From NCBI GenBank assembly GCA_900708905.1, contig CAADRB010000028.1, positions 997,541-1,061,540 on the forward strand: 64,000 nucleotides of DNA, in the 5' to 3' direction. The position numbers were made by a program, and so were the translations under genes. Shown here piece by piece: positions 1 to 12,600 of the stretch. The notes below the pieces were generated by a model. The model ran no database searches. It saw only the letters and a list, made by a program, of their open reading frames with translations, and was not told where the DNA came from. The stretch's first letter is position 1. The number at the start of each line of letters is the position of its first letter. The stretch comes from Hymenolepis diminuta (lineage: Eukaryota > Platyhelminthes > Cestoda > Cyclophyllidea > Hymenolepididae).

Positions 1-534
1 CAAACCTCTTATCGGTCAGTACATTATTCTTTTTTTTACTCTTTTTCTATTCGTTTAAAAGAAAGGACTTGATTATTTCGACAGTGCTATGGAGATCCTA
101 CCTACCGATTCCTCCCTTCAGGTTACAATAACTTGTCACTTTTCAATCCTTTATCACATTTACTGTGGGAAATTTACTTATAAAAGACAGCATTAATTAC
201 TGGGCTTTGTTATGCCGCTTGAGAAATGTTTAGACCTTTGTTTGCCGGTTGTCATTGCGGGAAATCTTGTCTACTCGACAATGTAGCTGTGGAAATCGTC
301 TTTAGGCCTTGAATGGACAAATAGCATAGATATATTAAAGAGGACTTAAACTTAATTACCACTGTAAAATAGTTGAGTCGTTAGTTGGGCCCTTTAATTC
401 CAAATTGACATTTGTTGACAATATCTAAATAAATTGAGCTCAACAGTTGTTGCATATCTTTAATAAAAGTCGGGAATTTAGAGATTGATAATGAATAAAA
501 ATCTTCTGGATAATCAGTTAATTTTGTATTTTAG

Positions 535-687
535 GCCGATAAGCTACTTCGCAACTTCTCGGCAGAACGTCGTTTTGATAGATGTATTATCCACATTGAC
601 ATGGATGCCTTTTACGCGGCCGTGGAGATGAGAGATGATCCTTCATTACGACTGAAACCCTTGGCTGTTGGCAGCCAAAGCATGCTG
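535..687 (+). CDS. POLK: POLK exon a: palm start with first catalytic aspartate
   Basis: The acceptor is TTTTAG at 529-534 and the reading frame enters at phase 0. It encodes residues 1-51 of the recovered part, from ADKLLRNF to QSMLs. IDMDAFY carries the metal-binding D22 (codon 598-600) and the tyrosine that acts as steric gate in the family. The donor is CTG|GTGAAG. The next exon supplies STSNYLARR, the continuation expected of the family. Confidence 0.93.
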
Positions 688-3600
688 GTGAAGTCTCATT
701 AAATTTTACTTCATACACTTATTCTCTTATATTATACAATATTCTTTCGTTCTATATTTTGGGATATGAATGTGTATGCCTGGTGAAGAAGGCTGTCTGT
801 TTTCAGGGCTTTCGTTTTCGTATATTTTGTTGATCTCCGAAGAAATCACGATTATTCATCTGCTGGACATGACGTATGAAACTTCTGACAAATATTATTT
901 AATTCATAATATTGTCTCTCATTTAAGCTTTTACATGGAGCTCATGTTTATCTCAGCGGCCTATAATTCTGCAGGTAGTGGTGATTTTGTTGTTTATTTT
1001 TCCTTTTCTTCTAGGAGATTGGCATCTTTTTCACTTCCAATTTGCTTTTCAATTATTTAGAATGTCGGAAGAAAAGATGCAGAAGAGACGATAGGAATGG
1101 TTTTAAACAAAAAAAACTTTGTAGTAACAAAGATAATGGAAATCTTACTTTGAACTCACGATCTGAACACTCAAATCGTACGAAAGGGAAGAATATTAAA
1201 CCGTTATCACTAATCCTTAACCTGTTACAACTGTTCACAATTATATTCTAATAGCGAAGCGAATTTGATCCTAAGGAAATTGATAAAAGAAAAGGACAGG
1301 GAAATCTCCTATTTGAGTAGAGTAGTGCACAAGAGAAAAATCCAGATCTTCGTTGATCCCTGTTTTCAAAAATGCTTTGCAATCACGATTAGTTCATTTT
1401 GGCGCATTGGTGTTTTTTAAGGAGTTAAGTAAATGAAATCTTCTGTTCTCAGAGTGCTCTTAACAGCACTCAAATGCAAATTTTAGGTGAATGTCGAGGT
1501 GGGGGGGGGGGGACGAAAGACGTGTTGAATGGAGACCGACAGAAATATATGTGAAATGACAATATTGTGACGTCAATCCATTGGTCAATGGTCGCTCATA
1601 CCTACTGCGCTTCGTCTGATTTTAGAAGTCTGAGGTAATTTTCATGATAAAATCTCGTAGTCTGAGCACAGCGTCCGACTAACTTTGCTTACATGTTTCT
1701 GTGAAGAAGTCCGGGATCTAAAACTCATTTTTTTACAAATGAGATGAAAAGAAACTTTCAGGCGAATACGAATTAAAAAAGATATATTGTAATGCATACT
1801 TTTATCTTCATTCAAAGTGTACCTTTCTATTGATTTTCATTATGGCAAAGGAACTGTCTTGTTTATGCTGTCTTTCATTTCATTTATTGATCGATGCTGA
1901 TACTCACTTTGACGTTTTGAACATCCGTGAATAATGATCCCCTTTAATCATAAAATATTCCGTTTTTCCACTTTTTTATCCGTTTTAATCTTAAGTATTC
2001 AAGAGACACTTATCGCTATTGTCACCACACATTTTATAAATGTAAACCGTTAACTTTTTGTTTAGCAATTTCAAATATGAATTTTAATTTATTTCTATCC
2101 ATGGCAAATGAATAATTTCCCGTTTCAATCATGGAGATCCATCCATACACAAGGAAAAGTTCGTTGCTCTGAATAAGAAGAGATATGGAGGGAATCGAGT
2201 AGAAATAAGAAGTGTAAGTTAGGTATCAAGAGCCATACGCCGTTTGAATTCTGAAATCGTCAGCTTGTCTAAATCTTTATTAATAGTTTTAGTTCATGGT
2301 TCATCATGAAACAGTATTGCAGAATTCAAACTTCTGAACGATATTTAATGTTCAGTGCTGATTGGCTATTTAAATTTCACAGGTTGGTCTTGCCGTTTCG
2401 TTACGTATGTAGTTATAAATTTTATAGCCTCTGGTTGGAGCAGTTAGTTAATCGCTAACAAAGATTATGTTAGATTTAGTCGTATTTGAAAATTTGGTAA
2501 ATTTAGAGGTTCTTGATTCTAAATCTCTATTTGATCTTTACATTGGGGTTTTTTTTACAGCGATGGTTCAGTGTAATATGGAGGATCAAGATAAACAGAA
2601 ACATGTTTGAAGTGGCTATAGTGACTGCTGCGCCTCATTTAAACTTAGAATTTTTGTGTTTTTCTTGGTTAATTGAAACTTTTCCTCATAGTTTGAACAA
2701 TATATCTGATTCTCAAGTGATGTTTTATGATTTCTGGTGGTATGGAGTTCTAAGATTTACAGTTCATCTCATGAATGAAATGATGGTAAAATATTCAATA
2801 TTTATAAACTTTCAGGAATTATATGTTAGACTAAGTCAATAAATGTGATTTAGAAAACAAAATATAGCGATATATGCAAATACATTTGCTGTACGACTAT
2901 TCAATGTTTTCCTTCAAAATGTTTCTTTATTTTATTTGTTTATTCTTGTCTCTTCTCGTCACGGAGCCTACTTATCAGAGTTGTCATTCATTTTGACACG
3001 TATAACAATTGCGGATAAATATCATTTTGTTAATAATATTCGTATGATTTTTTAAACTTTGTATATCTTAAAATGTCCTATTTTTGTTCCTATTATTAGC
3101 ATGTTGATAATTAAACATTTAAAATATGTTTTTGGTGTCAGTATTTAATCGAACACTGCACTAGTGAAAACCTTTAAATCTTCGTTTTACTACTTCAAAG
3201 ACGTATGTTATTTCATTATTACCCTTTGCAGGGTGTCTGACTGTCGAATAGCAGTCAATTATTACTAACAAAAAATTATATTCGATTTTGTTGTGATTAT
3301 GAACTCAAAATTGTTATAGCTCTAAATCTTCAATTTATCTTTACAGAAGTTTATTTAGAGTTACGGTTTGGTGAAATTTTTAAATTACAATCCGAGATGT
3401 GACTTGGGAAGTGACAACTATAAACACGCATGAAATGACTGAAATTATTTTTTACACTTCATTAAAATTGCTTCCCTACCTTGGTCTTCATTTCGACGGT
3501 AAAGAAGTTCCACTCTTGACCGAGTAGAGGTATCATTTTCTCTATCCGTGCTCCCAGTCGATTTGACGCGAATATGATGAAGATGCATAAATAATTTTCA

Positions 3601-6600
3601 TGCGGTCTTTAACACATTTCAATTTTAATATACTCCGGTTTTCCCTGTTATTGTTAATATATGGATCAATAAGACAATTATGAAATACCTAGAATATAAA
3701 AATGCCTTTTCCTTCTCCTTTTACTACTTCAAGAATGATGTTAGATTCTGTGACAATCTGTTTACTCATTTGATCGCATGAAGATGATCAGTTAATGTTC
3801 TTATCAGAGACAGATAAATAGCTTTAAATGTCAAATTTAATGATAGTTGTGGAAATAGAAATATGATGACATTCTTGAAAATTCAATAAGTCCATTGTTC
3901 TATGAACCTTTTGAAAACATTTAGGTTCTTGGAGGTTCGCCTGAAGGTGAATTGGAGATAATTGTATTGGATATCGATTTGTACGTTCTTAACTGCGCAT
4001 TTTAACGAAGATCCAATTAGTTAGAATCAGAAGATTGCGTGCATATGAAATCGTTCTAGTTTAAATGATGGTATTATCATTAGCTATGAGGCAGTTCATC
4101 TAAATTTTGTAATTGTAATTTGGGCAAATTCAAGAATTCTTTAATCCGTGACTTTCATATCGATGTTTAACTGTGAAAACTGTTTAGTGGATGTATTTTT
4201 CCTATTTGTAATTTAAATTGGAATCTGAAACCGGAGTAGATGATTGAATCGTTAAGAGAATTTAATTATTCAGTTATTAATACTTAAATCTGAAATTTAT
4301 ATCATATAGCATGTAAAACGGTCCCTATTTTGATAATTTTCACCGATTTGGCAATTTGATCGTCAATGAAATGGCATTCACCATTATCTGATTTTGGTCA
4401 ATCTGTCCAGAGTATCTCGATTTTTCGTTTGATAACGGTCATTTAAATATATATAAATGATGCAAGTTAAGGCTGGGAGATATAGACTGAACCTAAACTT
4501 TGGTTACATCTTAGCCTGTTAGCCTTTAATTAGCTCTCCACCAATGTCTATTTAACCTTGTAGCACTGTGCGTTTGATAATAGTTTAAAACTAAATTAAA
4601 TTACAGAATCTTTCATTTAAATGAAAAAGCTATCCTTGGACCAGCAAGAGATTGTTTAAATTTGTCGTAATAAATATGAATGGTTTGATCTCTTGCCTAT
4701 CCTTTCTGTTCAAGCTTTCTTATTAAATCCACAGTCTTTTCTTACATTTTCTCCCTGTTTTAGTCAACCAGCAATTACTTGGCGCGCCGCTATGGCGTTC
4801 GACCAGCGATGCCGGGTTTTCTTGGCAAAAAGCTATGTCCCCAACTCATCATCGTTCCACCAGATTTTGTCAAATACACAGAAGTCAGCCGATTGGTACG
4901 CAGTGTCCTCGGCGAGTACTGCGACGGAGGCGCTTCTGGTCTAGTGGTTATGAGTTTAGATGAAGTCTACCTCAATATCACTCGACATCTCATGGAGCGT
5001 GCTGGTTGGCCTCCAGATCGACGCACCTACTGGCCGAGAGTGACGCCAAAAACACCCTTGCTCGTTTGCAGGTAAGTTGTGATTAATAGCACACAGATGG
5101 AGATAATTCGTTCAATAAAAACGAACCGTTTTAAATAGTTGTTTATAATTTGTATTAGAATCCGCTTGTGTGGGAAAAATGTACTTTTTTTATTTGTTGC
5201 GGCGAGCAAAATCTAAGTAACTTCACGATTTTTCATCGTGGGTAAATAAGCTGATTCATTCATAGAGAGAGGGGTTATTAGAAGATATCCGTTTGTGATC
5301 CAGATAGCTGAGTTCAGAAGTTAGTTAGTAGCTTCTCTGCACCTCTAGTCGTGTTTGTCAAAAACATTTATTTATTTGATACTGCCATATCACCGCGATA
5401 AGATGAAGCAAAATTCAATGCGGATATTGATCAGTTGGTTATTTCCCTTTTATGTGGCCGTACGGAAAGTATTTTCTCGGGCGTTTTCTCCTGATAGGAA
5501 GTAGTTTCAATACTTTCATTAACATTAATCATAAAATTCTGTTCATGAAATTCATTCCATATGCGATATAATTTTCGATTACTGTTCTTCCATGGGAAAG
5601 AACACCCCTCTCCCCTTCCTCCCCCCACTATTTTAACGCTGGTAAACCAGGTAGCCAGTTCATCATATAAATGGTTATATTTTATTAAAAAAGTGAAAGG
5701 GTCCTCGTTAGGTTACGAATAATTTGTCTTCTTTCTCTAGGCTTGGAAATGGCTTTAGACCCCGAATGATCACTGGAGACAATGGCCATAGGTGATGGTA
5801 ACGTATTGGAAAATACCTCAGAGAGAGTACTAAATCACTGTTTTAATTACAAATGATCAAATATACAAACTAGACACATTTGGGAACAGAAGGAGATAAA
5901 TCATACTCAAATTGTCGTGTCTGAAAGGGAATTTATCATTTGGTCCAACGCTGATAGTCTGGATACCACAGTGGTAAGAACTACTTTCCATCTTACGTAG
6001 TACATGCATCGGCATACTCGGCTTAGTATTCAATTAAGGTATTAAGCTTGGAAGGTATTTATGAATCGAAATACATTGGACACTGATTCATCTGGAATGT
6101 ATTGTTAAATGTTATTTCTACGTAATCTGTTGTAATTCTAAACGGAAACTTGAAAATATCCTTTATTCAAGGTTTCAGAAGTCCATTGTTACTTTCCTTC
6201 CTCTGTGTATTGAATAATCTTGGATCTTCTATTATAACTCTTTATCATTATTGGTTTTAAATTCTGATTGCGAATAAATGACTTTTTCACAGTGAAAGGA
6301 AACTTATTTGTAAATTCCTGTTGAAATTTTAGTGTCAATTTAATTTAACATCAAGTGCTTAGTGATGCTGTACATTCTGGCGTAATTTAAATGTTGTAAA
6401 TGCGCCAAGGCAATATAAAGCTGATTTTGTCAATAATTTTTCTCCATTGTATTGGTGCATCTTTGTCAAGTGAAATGAAAAACCACTTCAGTAGTTAAGT
6501 TTACTTTACCACTCCCTTTTACTTGCCTGCCCGTTTGTATCTGGTTAAAGTTTTAGGTGTCTCTGTGTGTTTGGAGTTTTATTTTACGGAGTATAAGTAT

Positions 6601-9600
6601 TTGGAACTAGGATTAAATAAATAACTCTCATTTGGCCCCTTTTTCAACACCCAGCTTGGGTAAAGTGGTAGCAACATGGAGCCTCTTTGGTGAGAAAACC
6701 AATTTCTACAGCTCTCTATTAGCCAGCGTTTGGCCATTCTGCTCACTGGGTGTGCACTGATGGACATTGAACCCGTGATCTCTGGTTTCGTAGACAAGCA
6801 CATTAACCGTTACGCCATTGATACATGATTAAATAAAAAAGTTTCTGTTCCGTTTATATTCATTATTATTTTCACTTAGATGATTATTTCCTCCCTGTTT
6901 TTGCCCTAGAATTTAACATTCATTATTAACTGTTGAGTGGTGTTTTAAACTGCCCATAAGAATCAGAATCTACATCTATTTTCGACTAGAATAAATATCG
7001 TTAGTCGTATTGTGGAACGGAGGTCAACGTGTACATCAGAAATGTCAGAGGTCAGGAGATTAATGTTCATCGGTGCAAATTCACTGACATGATGGTCAAC
7101 CACACTGGTTAAGTTTGTATAAAAAGGGAGATAGTATAATGTGATTTCTATGTCCAGCAATTCTAGAATACCTCCTCTCTAACCAAGTCAAGTGTTGTCA
7201 ACATTTATGGGCTTGGGAAATTATCTGTTAATTTCTGCCGCCATATTGAAGATAGTTGTTTTCAAGTAGTCTTAAACACGTGTTGTTTTAGAACATCGCT
7301 AAGTCGTTGCCATAGCTTTATTGTGGTAACGGTACAGTTAAATGAATGCTCTTAAGTGATTAGTTAAATTAGAAAGAATACGTTTTTAAGTGATAGTTCC
7401 TGAAATTTCAAGACGGTCTGGTTTCAGATAATCGCAATTCCAACATTTTTTAAAAAGTTCAATGGTTGTACGTTAAACATTAACCCTAGTTCACTTCTTT
7501 CGAACACTTTAGATGTGCCAAGAATAATAAGGATTCCACTGTGAATGACTTTTTAGTGACCTCATCAACCTCAAATTCTCCCTCAAAATTCCCCTTCACC
7601 TCGTCGGATAAAGACAGCAGTAAAGACAGCACTGCTAGTCCAAGCACTCCTTCAAGTATCATTTCGCTGGTAGTGGGCAAAGATGAAGCCTTGGCCACTT
7701 GTCTGCTCTGTGGAATGCTCATCAAGTCGGGTCCCCGTGTTTTCGGAACAAGTGCTGAAGAAGCTGTTAGAGAAATGCGGTTTCGGATTTTCTGTGCCAC
7801 CAAGCTTACATGTAGCGCTGGTAAGGTTCTTGTAGTTTCCATCATTATCAATTGGGGAATATGCAAATTTACAGTACCAAAATCTATTTACTACCCTGTG
7901 AGGAAATTCATTTGCTAACTAACGATAAACCTCAAAATCGGATAATTTGCGCAAGTTTGCATTTTTGTGGTGTCTTATTAGTTAGAGAAATAGCCGATTA
8001 GATTAGACAGTGAGTTTCATTAAATTACACCGAATCTTTTAAAAAATAACCTGAGAAATACTTGTTTTATAACGCTACAAGTACTCAGATGTCAGGAGAA
8101 AGAAGGAAGCTCAATGGACGTGTCTTCTATTTGGAAAATAAATTTGTTTATATAAAACATGGTAAATGATTGGCTATTTAGTTAGTAAAAAATGGAGCGA
8201 TAATTACTGCAGTGGTGATTTTACGGGTCCAGACACGAGCGGAGGAACTCAATAATCTATAAATAATTGCATGAGGGATTAAGCATATGAATTTCAGTCG
8301 GGGGCATTGTAAATATTCAATAACTAAGGCTTCATCAAAGTTTTATTGTGGTCCCTATTTTTTTATAATGTATTTAACAACTTTTCCAATTCGTTGGGCT
8401 TGGAAATTAAAATCTCCATTGGCTCTAATTGGCGTTGAAGTACTATTATAAAAAATCATACAATTCTTTGCTCCTCGAACGTCGCAACTAATTGTTGTTA
8501 ATTTAAGTGGCACTCCTCTAACATTCATAGACTGTTCCATATGTTAGTTATTTGCTTATTTTTAAAATAGAATAATACTTTTGCAAGAAGAACATAATCA
8601 TTAACGCAATTAAGGTTAATACATAATGTACTTAATTCGGTGCGTTTAAGCAAATAGTTCATCTTCCTCTAGAGTATATTATTCTCTCTATTTGTACTAA
8701 TAGATCATTTTCGATGATTCTATAAACTGCTTTGCTTGATTTGTCTATAGGAATCGCTCCGAACTCCCTAATTGCCAAAATCGCATCGGATTTGAATAAA
8801 CCCAACGGACAGTACTTAGTTGAGTCTACTCTTGAAGCTGTTGAAGCCTTTATATCCCCTCTACCCATCCGAAAGGTTAGTTGTGGGTTATTAGCTGTAA
8901 TAGTTTAAAATTGAGATTTTATTTAAGATGTACGATTACTATACGAGAAGAGATAGTCGAGTTTAGAAGTTTTCAGCAATAAATTGTTCCTATACGTGCA
9001 TTATCGAATTTTATGGATCACAAAAAGGATATAGACTTTGGGTCTCCTTTGTAGAAGCATAATTGTCTTTTAATTCACTCGATACTGAAGCTCAGAGAGA
9101 ATGGATCGTCTTGTTTTATTTTTTTAAAAATGCATCGTGTTTTTCATTCCTTTTCTCCTTTCCACTTCTCTTCAAAATCAAGCTTTTTAATTCTTCAAAC
9201 GTCCTTTCTTTCGCTTCTACTAAGTATTCCCAATGTATTACCATTTCAGATTGGTCCATTAATTATTCTCTGTTAAACAAAAATTAACTAACATTTTAAT
9301 TGACTCCCTTTTATTAATTTAGCATAACATGAATGGCCGTTGACTGTCGTTTTTATGATTTGTGCATTGAACTTGTGTTCACTAATAAACTTAGACTCAT
9401 AAACCCATCATTTCATCACCTGACTAAATGTGGATATAGTGTCATAGTTTGAACCTGAGTTTAACCTCGAAACGCACAGGTTGCACATTTACTTCAAAGG
9501 AGCTGATTCCTAGAGTCATCCGCTTTGATGATTTTTGTCCATATTCGATTATCTCCATAATTAAGTGGTCGATAAAACGCCACGGAGGAACTGTAATCCC

Positions 9601-12600
9601 TTCTGACTCATTTGATTTTCCTTTCTTTCCTTATATGCGGTTCTCCTGATCAACCAAGAAGAAAAATTTACTTTAAGATAGTTGAATGAATTCAACTCCC
9701 CTTTCAAATTTCTTCAGGGATGTAGCGAAGGTTATCCTATTAAGAGCTAATGCAGTCAAATGTGCATAGAATCCTGCGACTATCTATTATCCGAATCAGC
9801 CCAGTGCTTTAAGCTGCTGGCCGATTTCGCCACTTATGAAAACAACTACTGCTTATAACTCTTCTGAAATTCTTAAAGATGGTGAAGATAAAAGTAGTGA
9901 AGTTCAAAGTTTTCCTTCAGTGCCAAGATATGAACATAATCAGCATCCCATTTTCCCAAAGTATCGAGCAAAAGAGATCTTATTTTCCCATACTTTTAAA
10001 CTCAAAAATGCCATTGTATTCAGAAATGTCCTGCCAATTTTCTGCTTATCAAGGATGAGAAATGTAACTGTTTCATTTCGCTGATGGTAGAATTTACAAT
10101 TTCCGTAAATGGCAAAATACATCATGACTCCTAAATTTGGTCGAAATGGTGGCCAAAATTCCCCCCTTGTCTTTTCCCTACAAATTATAATGTGAACTCA
10201 ACTATTGAAGAACATTCTTTTTGATGTAAGAGAGGGTTGTTAGCAAGGCGTTAGCAAGAAATTTTACTCTGAACTGTGATAAAATGTGCGATTTGTTCTA
10301 TCGATAATTACTTTTTTGTAACATGGTACTTAGAAAACGATTCTTTTTTTGTATTATCCATGGTAATCGAGGGATAGCATCTGAACAGGTGAAAATGCAA
10401 AATAATTCAATAAGGGAAGAAATGAGGAATTAAAAAGGAGTATGTGATGAAGCCAGGGTATCAAGAATTCTACCTTATTAAATATCTGAAAGCAGTGGGC
10501 TGTCTGATTTCTCATGGGAGGTATAATTCACTTTTGATATCCAGATGTTCCAAAGCTCAATCTTCATGATTTGATCCCTGGTTTTCTGGTTGAGTTCATG
10601 TCCGTAACATTCAAAGCTTGTTAACCATTTGACTTATTTGAATGGTTGGTCATGCCACATATGAATAGGTAAAATAGACTAGCATAGGCACTCTAAACCA
10701 ATGTAAGTCGATTTATTCGACCTTCCCAATGAAAATATCGTGCACTAGTGTCGTAGCAGCCGGTCACAACAGAAATCACAGATTTGATATCTGTGATTTG
10801 GCGCGGATAGATTAACTAGCTATTACCTATTAAAATAATGTATGTTTTCAACCAGAAAGATGAAATAATCGTAGAAAACTATCGGGAATTGGATTTGGGA
10901 ATTATCACAAAGATGTAAGCTGGCTAGATACGTCTTGGATCCATAGTATTAGTTATTTGGAATTTAGAGCTTTAATCTTTATGAAATTCAATTTTCCCTT
11001 ATCTCGAGTCTGAACTCCTCATCCCACCTACTTTTCCCTTTTTAAATCATTCACTTAGAATAGCTAACTAGAATTTGTGCAACAGTCATTTTCGAATATT
11101 TCTTTTCCGCTCTCTCCGTGTATTCAAATTACGTTTATTTAAAATTTACCAGAAAATGCCAAATAGTGTCTTAGGCACTTATCGTTTCTTTTCTTCATAT
11201 TTTAACAATGCCTCATTATTCCTTAAACTGTTTATCAGTTGCCTGGATTAGGTCTATTAAACTTTCATGTGAATTAGATCATACCCCTGTTTCTGCTAAG
11301 TGCGTTGTCTGGGTGCTGCAAAAGCAATACATTGTTGCAAAGTTAATGAAGGCCTTACTGTACAATGACTTAAATTTTAGATATTTACCTGGTTTCAAGT
11401 TATGAAAAATAAATATCATATCAGTTATGTTTCTGCATATCCAACGTAAGTGTAGAAACCTAATAATCAATAATTGAATTCATGAAGTGTGAAGCCTGTG
11501 AAAAAAATCCATTGGGTTTATTAATCGTTTCTTGAAATTTGAATAAAATTTCTTAATCACCTGCTCTATTAGCTACTCTGCATTTTATAATAACACTTGG
11601 GAGCTCATATCTACAAACATACTTGCTAAGGGAATGAAACATCTAGCTTAAAGCTTTCAAATGATTCCAAGACCACTTGAATGAGATAGGAGAACTGCTT
11701 TTGCCGCAGCATTATGATTGGTAATTTACATCAATGAATGTGTATCAAAGATCATTGATTTCCTGACTTCTAACTTTAGGTTTTGACAATGGTCATTCGC
11801 AACTTCTCTAAAGCTTTAAACAACAGATTGTTACTACATTCGAAAGTTTCTATCGTTTTTTGATAATCTTTTCTTGTACTAATATTCATATCTTATCCGT
11901 CAAGCTCTCATTTTCCCCACTGGAATGCGCTCTGGCTTCGTTCATGCATCCTAACCAATTTCCGATAGTGTCACAAAATGCGCTGCACTATGTGCTCTTC
12001 CCTACTTTATTTTCTCTCTTCGTTTTTGCTTCCTCGGGGCCTGGGATCAAAAACACGGGTTCAAATTGAAAATCAGGTGCTGTGATGAGTTGGACTTGCC
12101 GTTCAATTGGAGAATGAAACGAATGATAAACAAGCCAAATATTCAAACATGGCAAAGGGGAGTATCTGGCATTTTTATTTAGGAAGATTTCGAGGTTTTG
12201 TAATTTTTTTCTACCTTAATATTATTACTACACAAAGTTACTGCGACTCATAGATGACTGGTTAACAAGTAACTATCGTCAAATTCTAACTGGTGAAGTT
12301 GAAAAGCTTGAATGTTTGTACGAAGGATTGATTCCCCGTATAGTACTTTATGATTTTCTGGAATATTCGCGCATGTATGGATCATTTTTATTAACCAATT
12401 GCACCAAATATTTATCCAATAGTTCATTGTCTGCTAAAGCAATTCAAACAAAGAAATGACTTAGAATCTAGACAAGACAGATAGGGATTTTCCTGATTTA
12501 TAATGTCTGTGCTAATTTCTAGGCACAAATCAAGACATTTCTAATACAATTTATTCGCACATAAGTCAATTTGCCAATGGAACTTGGATATTCCGTTTTT

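Larger units (their letters stand above)
5072..7512 (+). other. POLK intron (2.4 kb) with two SINE-like relics
   Basis: No coding exon is recognised here. It contains two oppositely oriented copies of a tRNA-derived repeat (about 6580-6830 on minus and 6995-7135 on plus). The rest is unremarkable AT-rich DNA. Confidence 0.8.

Noticed and set aside
1..534. Possible earlier POLK coding exon at the left edge
   Set aside because: Translation of all frames, including the part before TTCAG|GTTAC near 118, gives nothing like the N-terminal helices of pol kappa. The missing exons are more likely outside the window.
12030..12080. Another pol III-type element (GGGTTCAAATTG)
   Set aside because: No A-box partner at a sensible distance and no shared body with families A or B.
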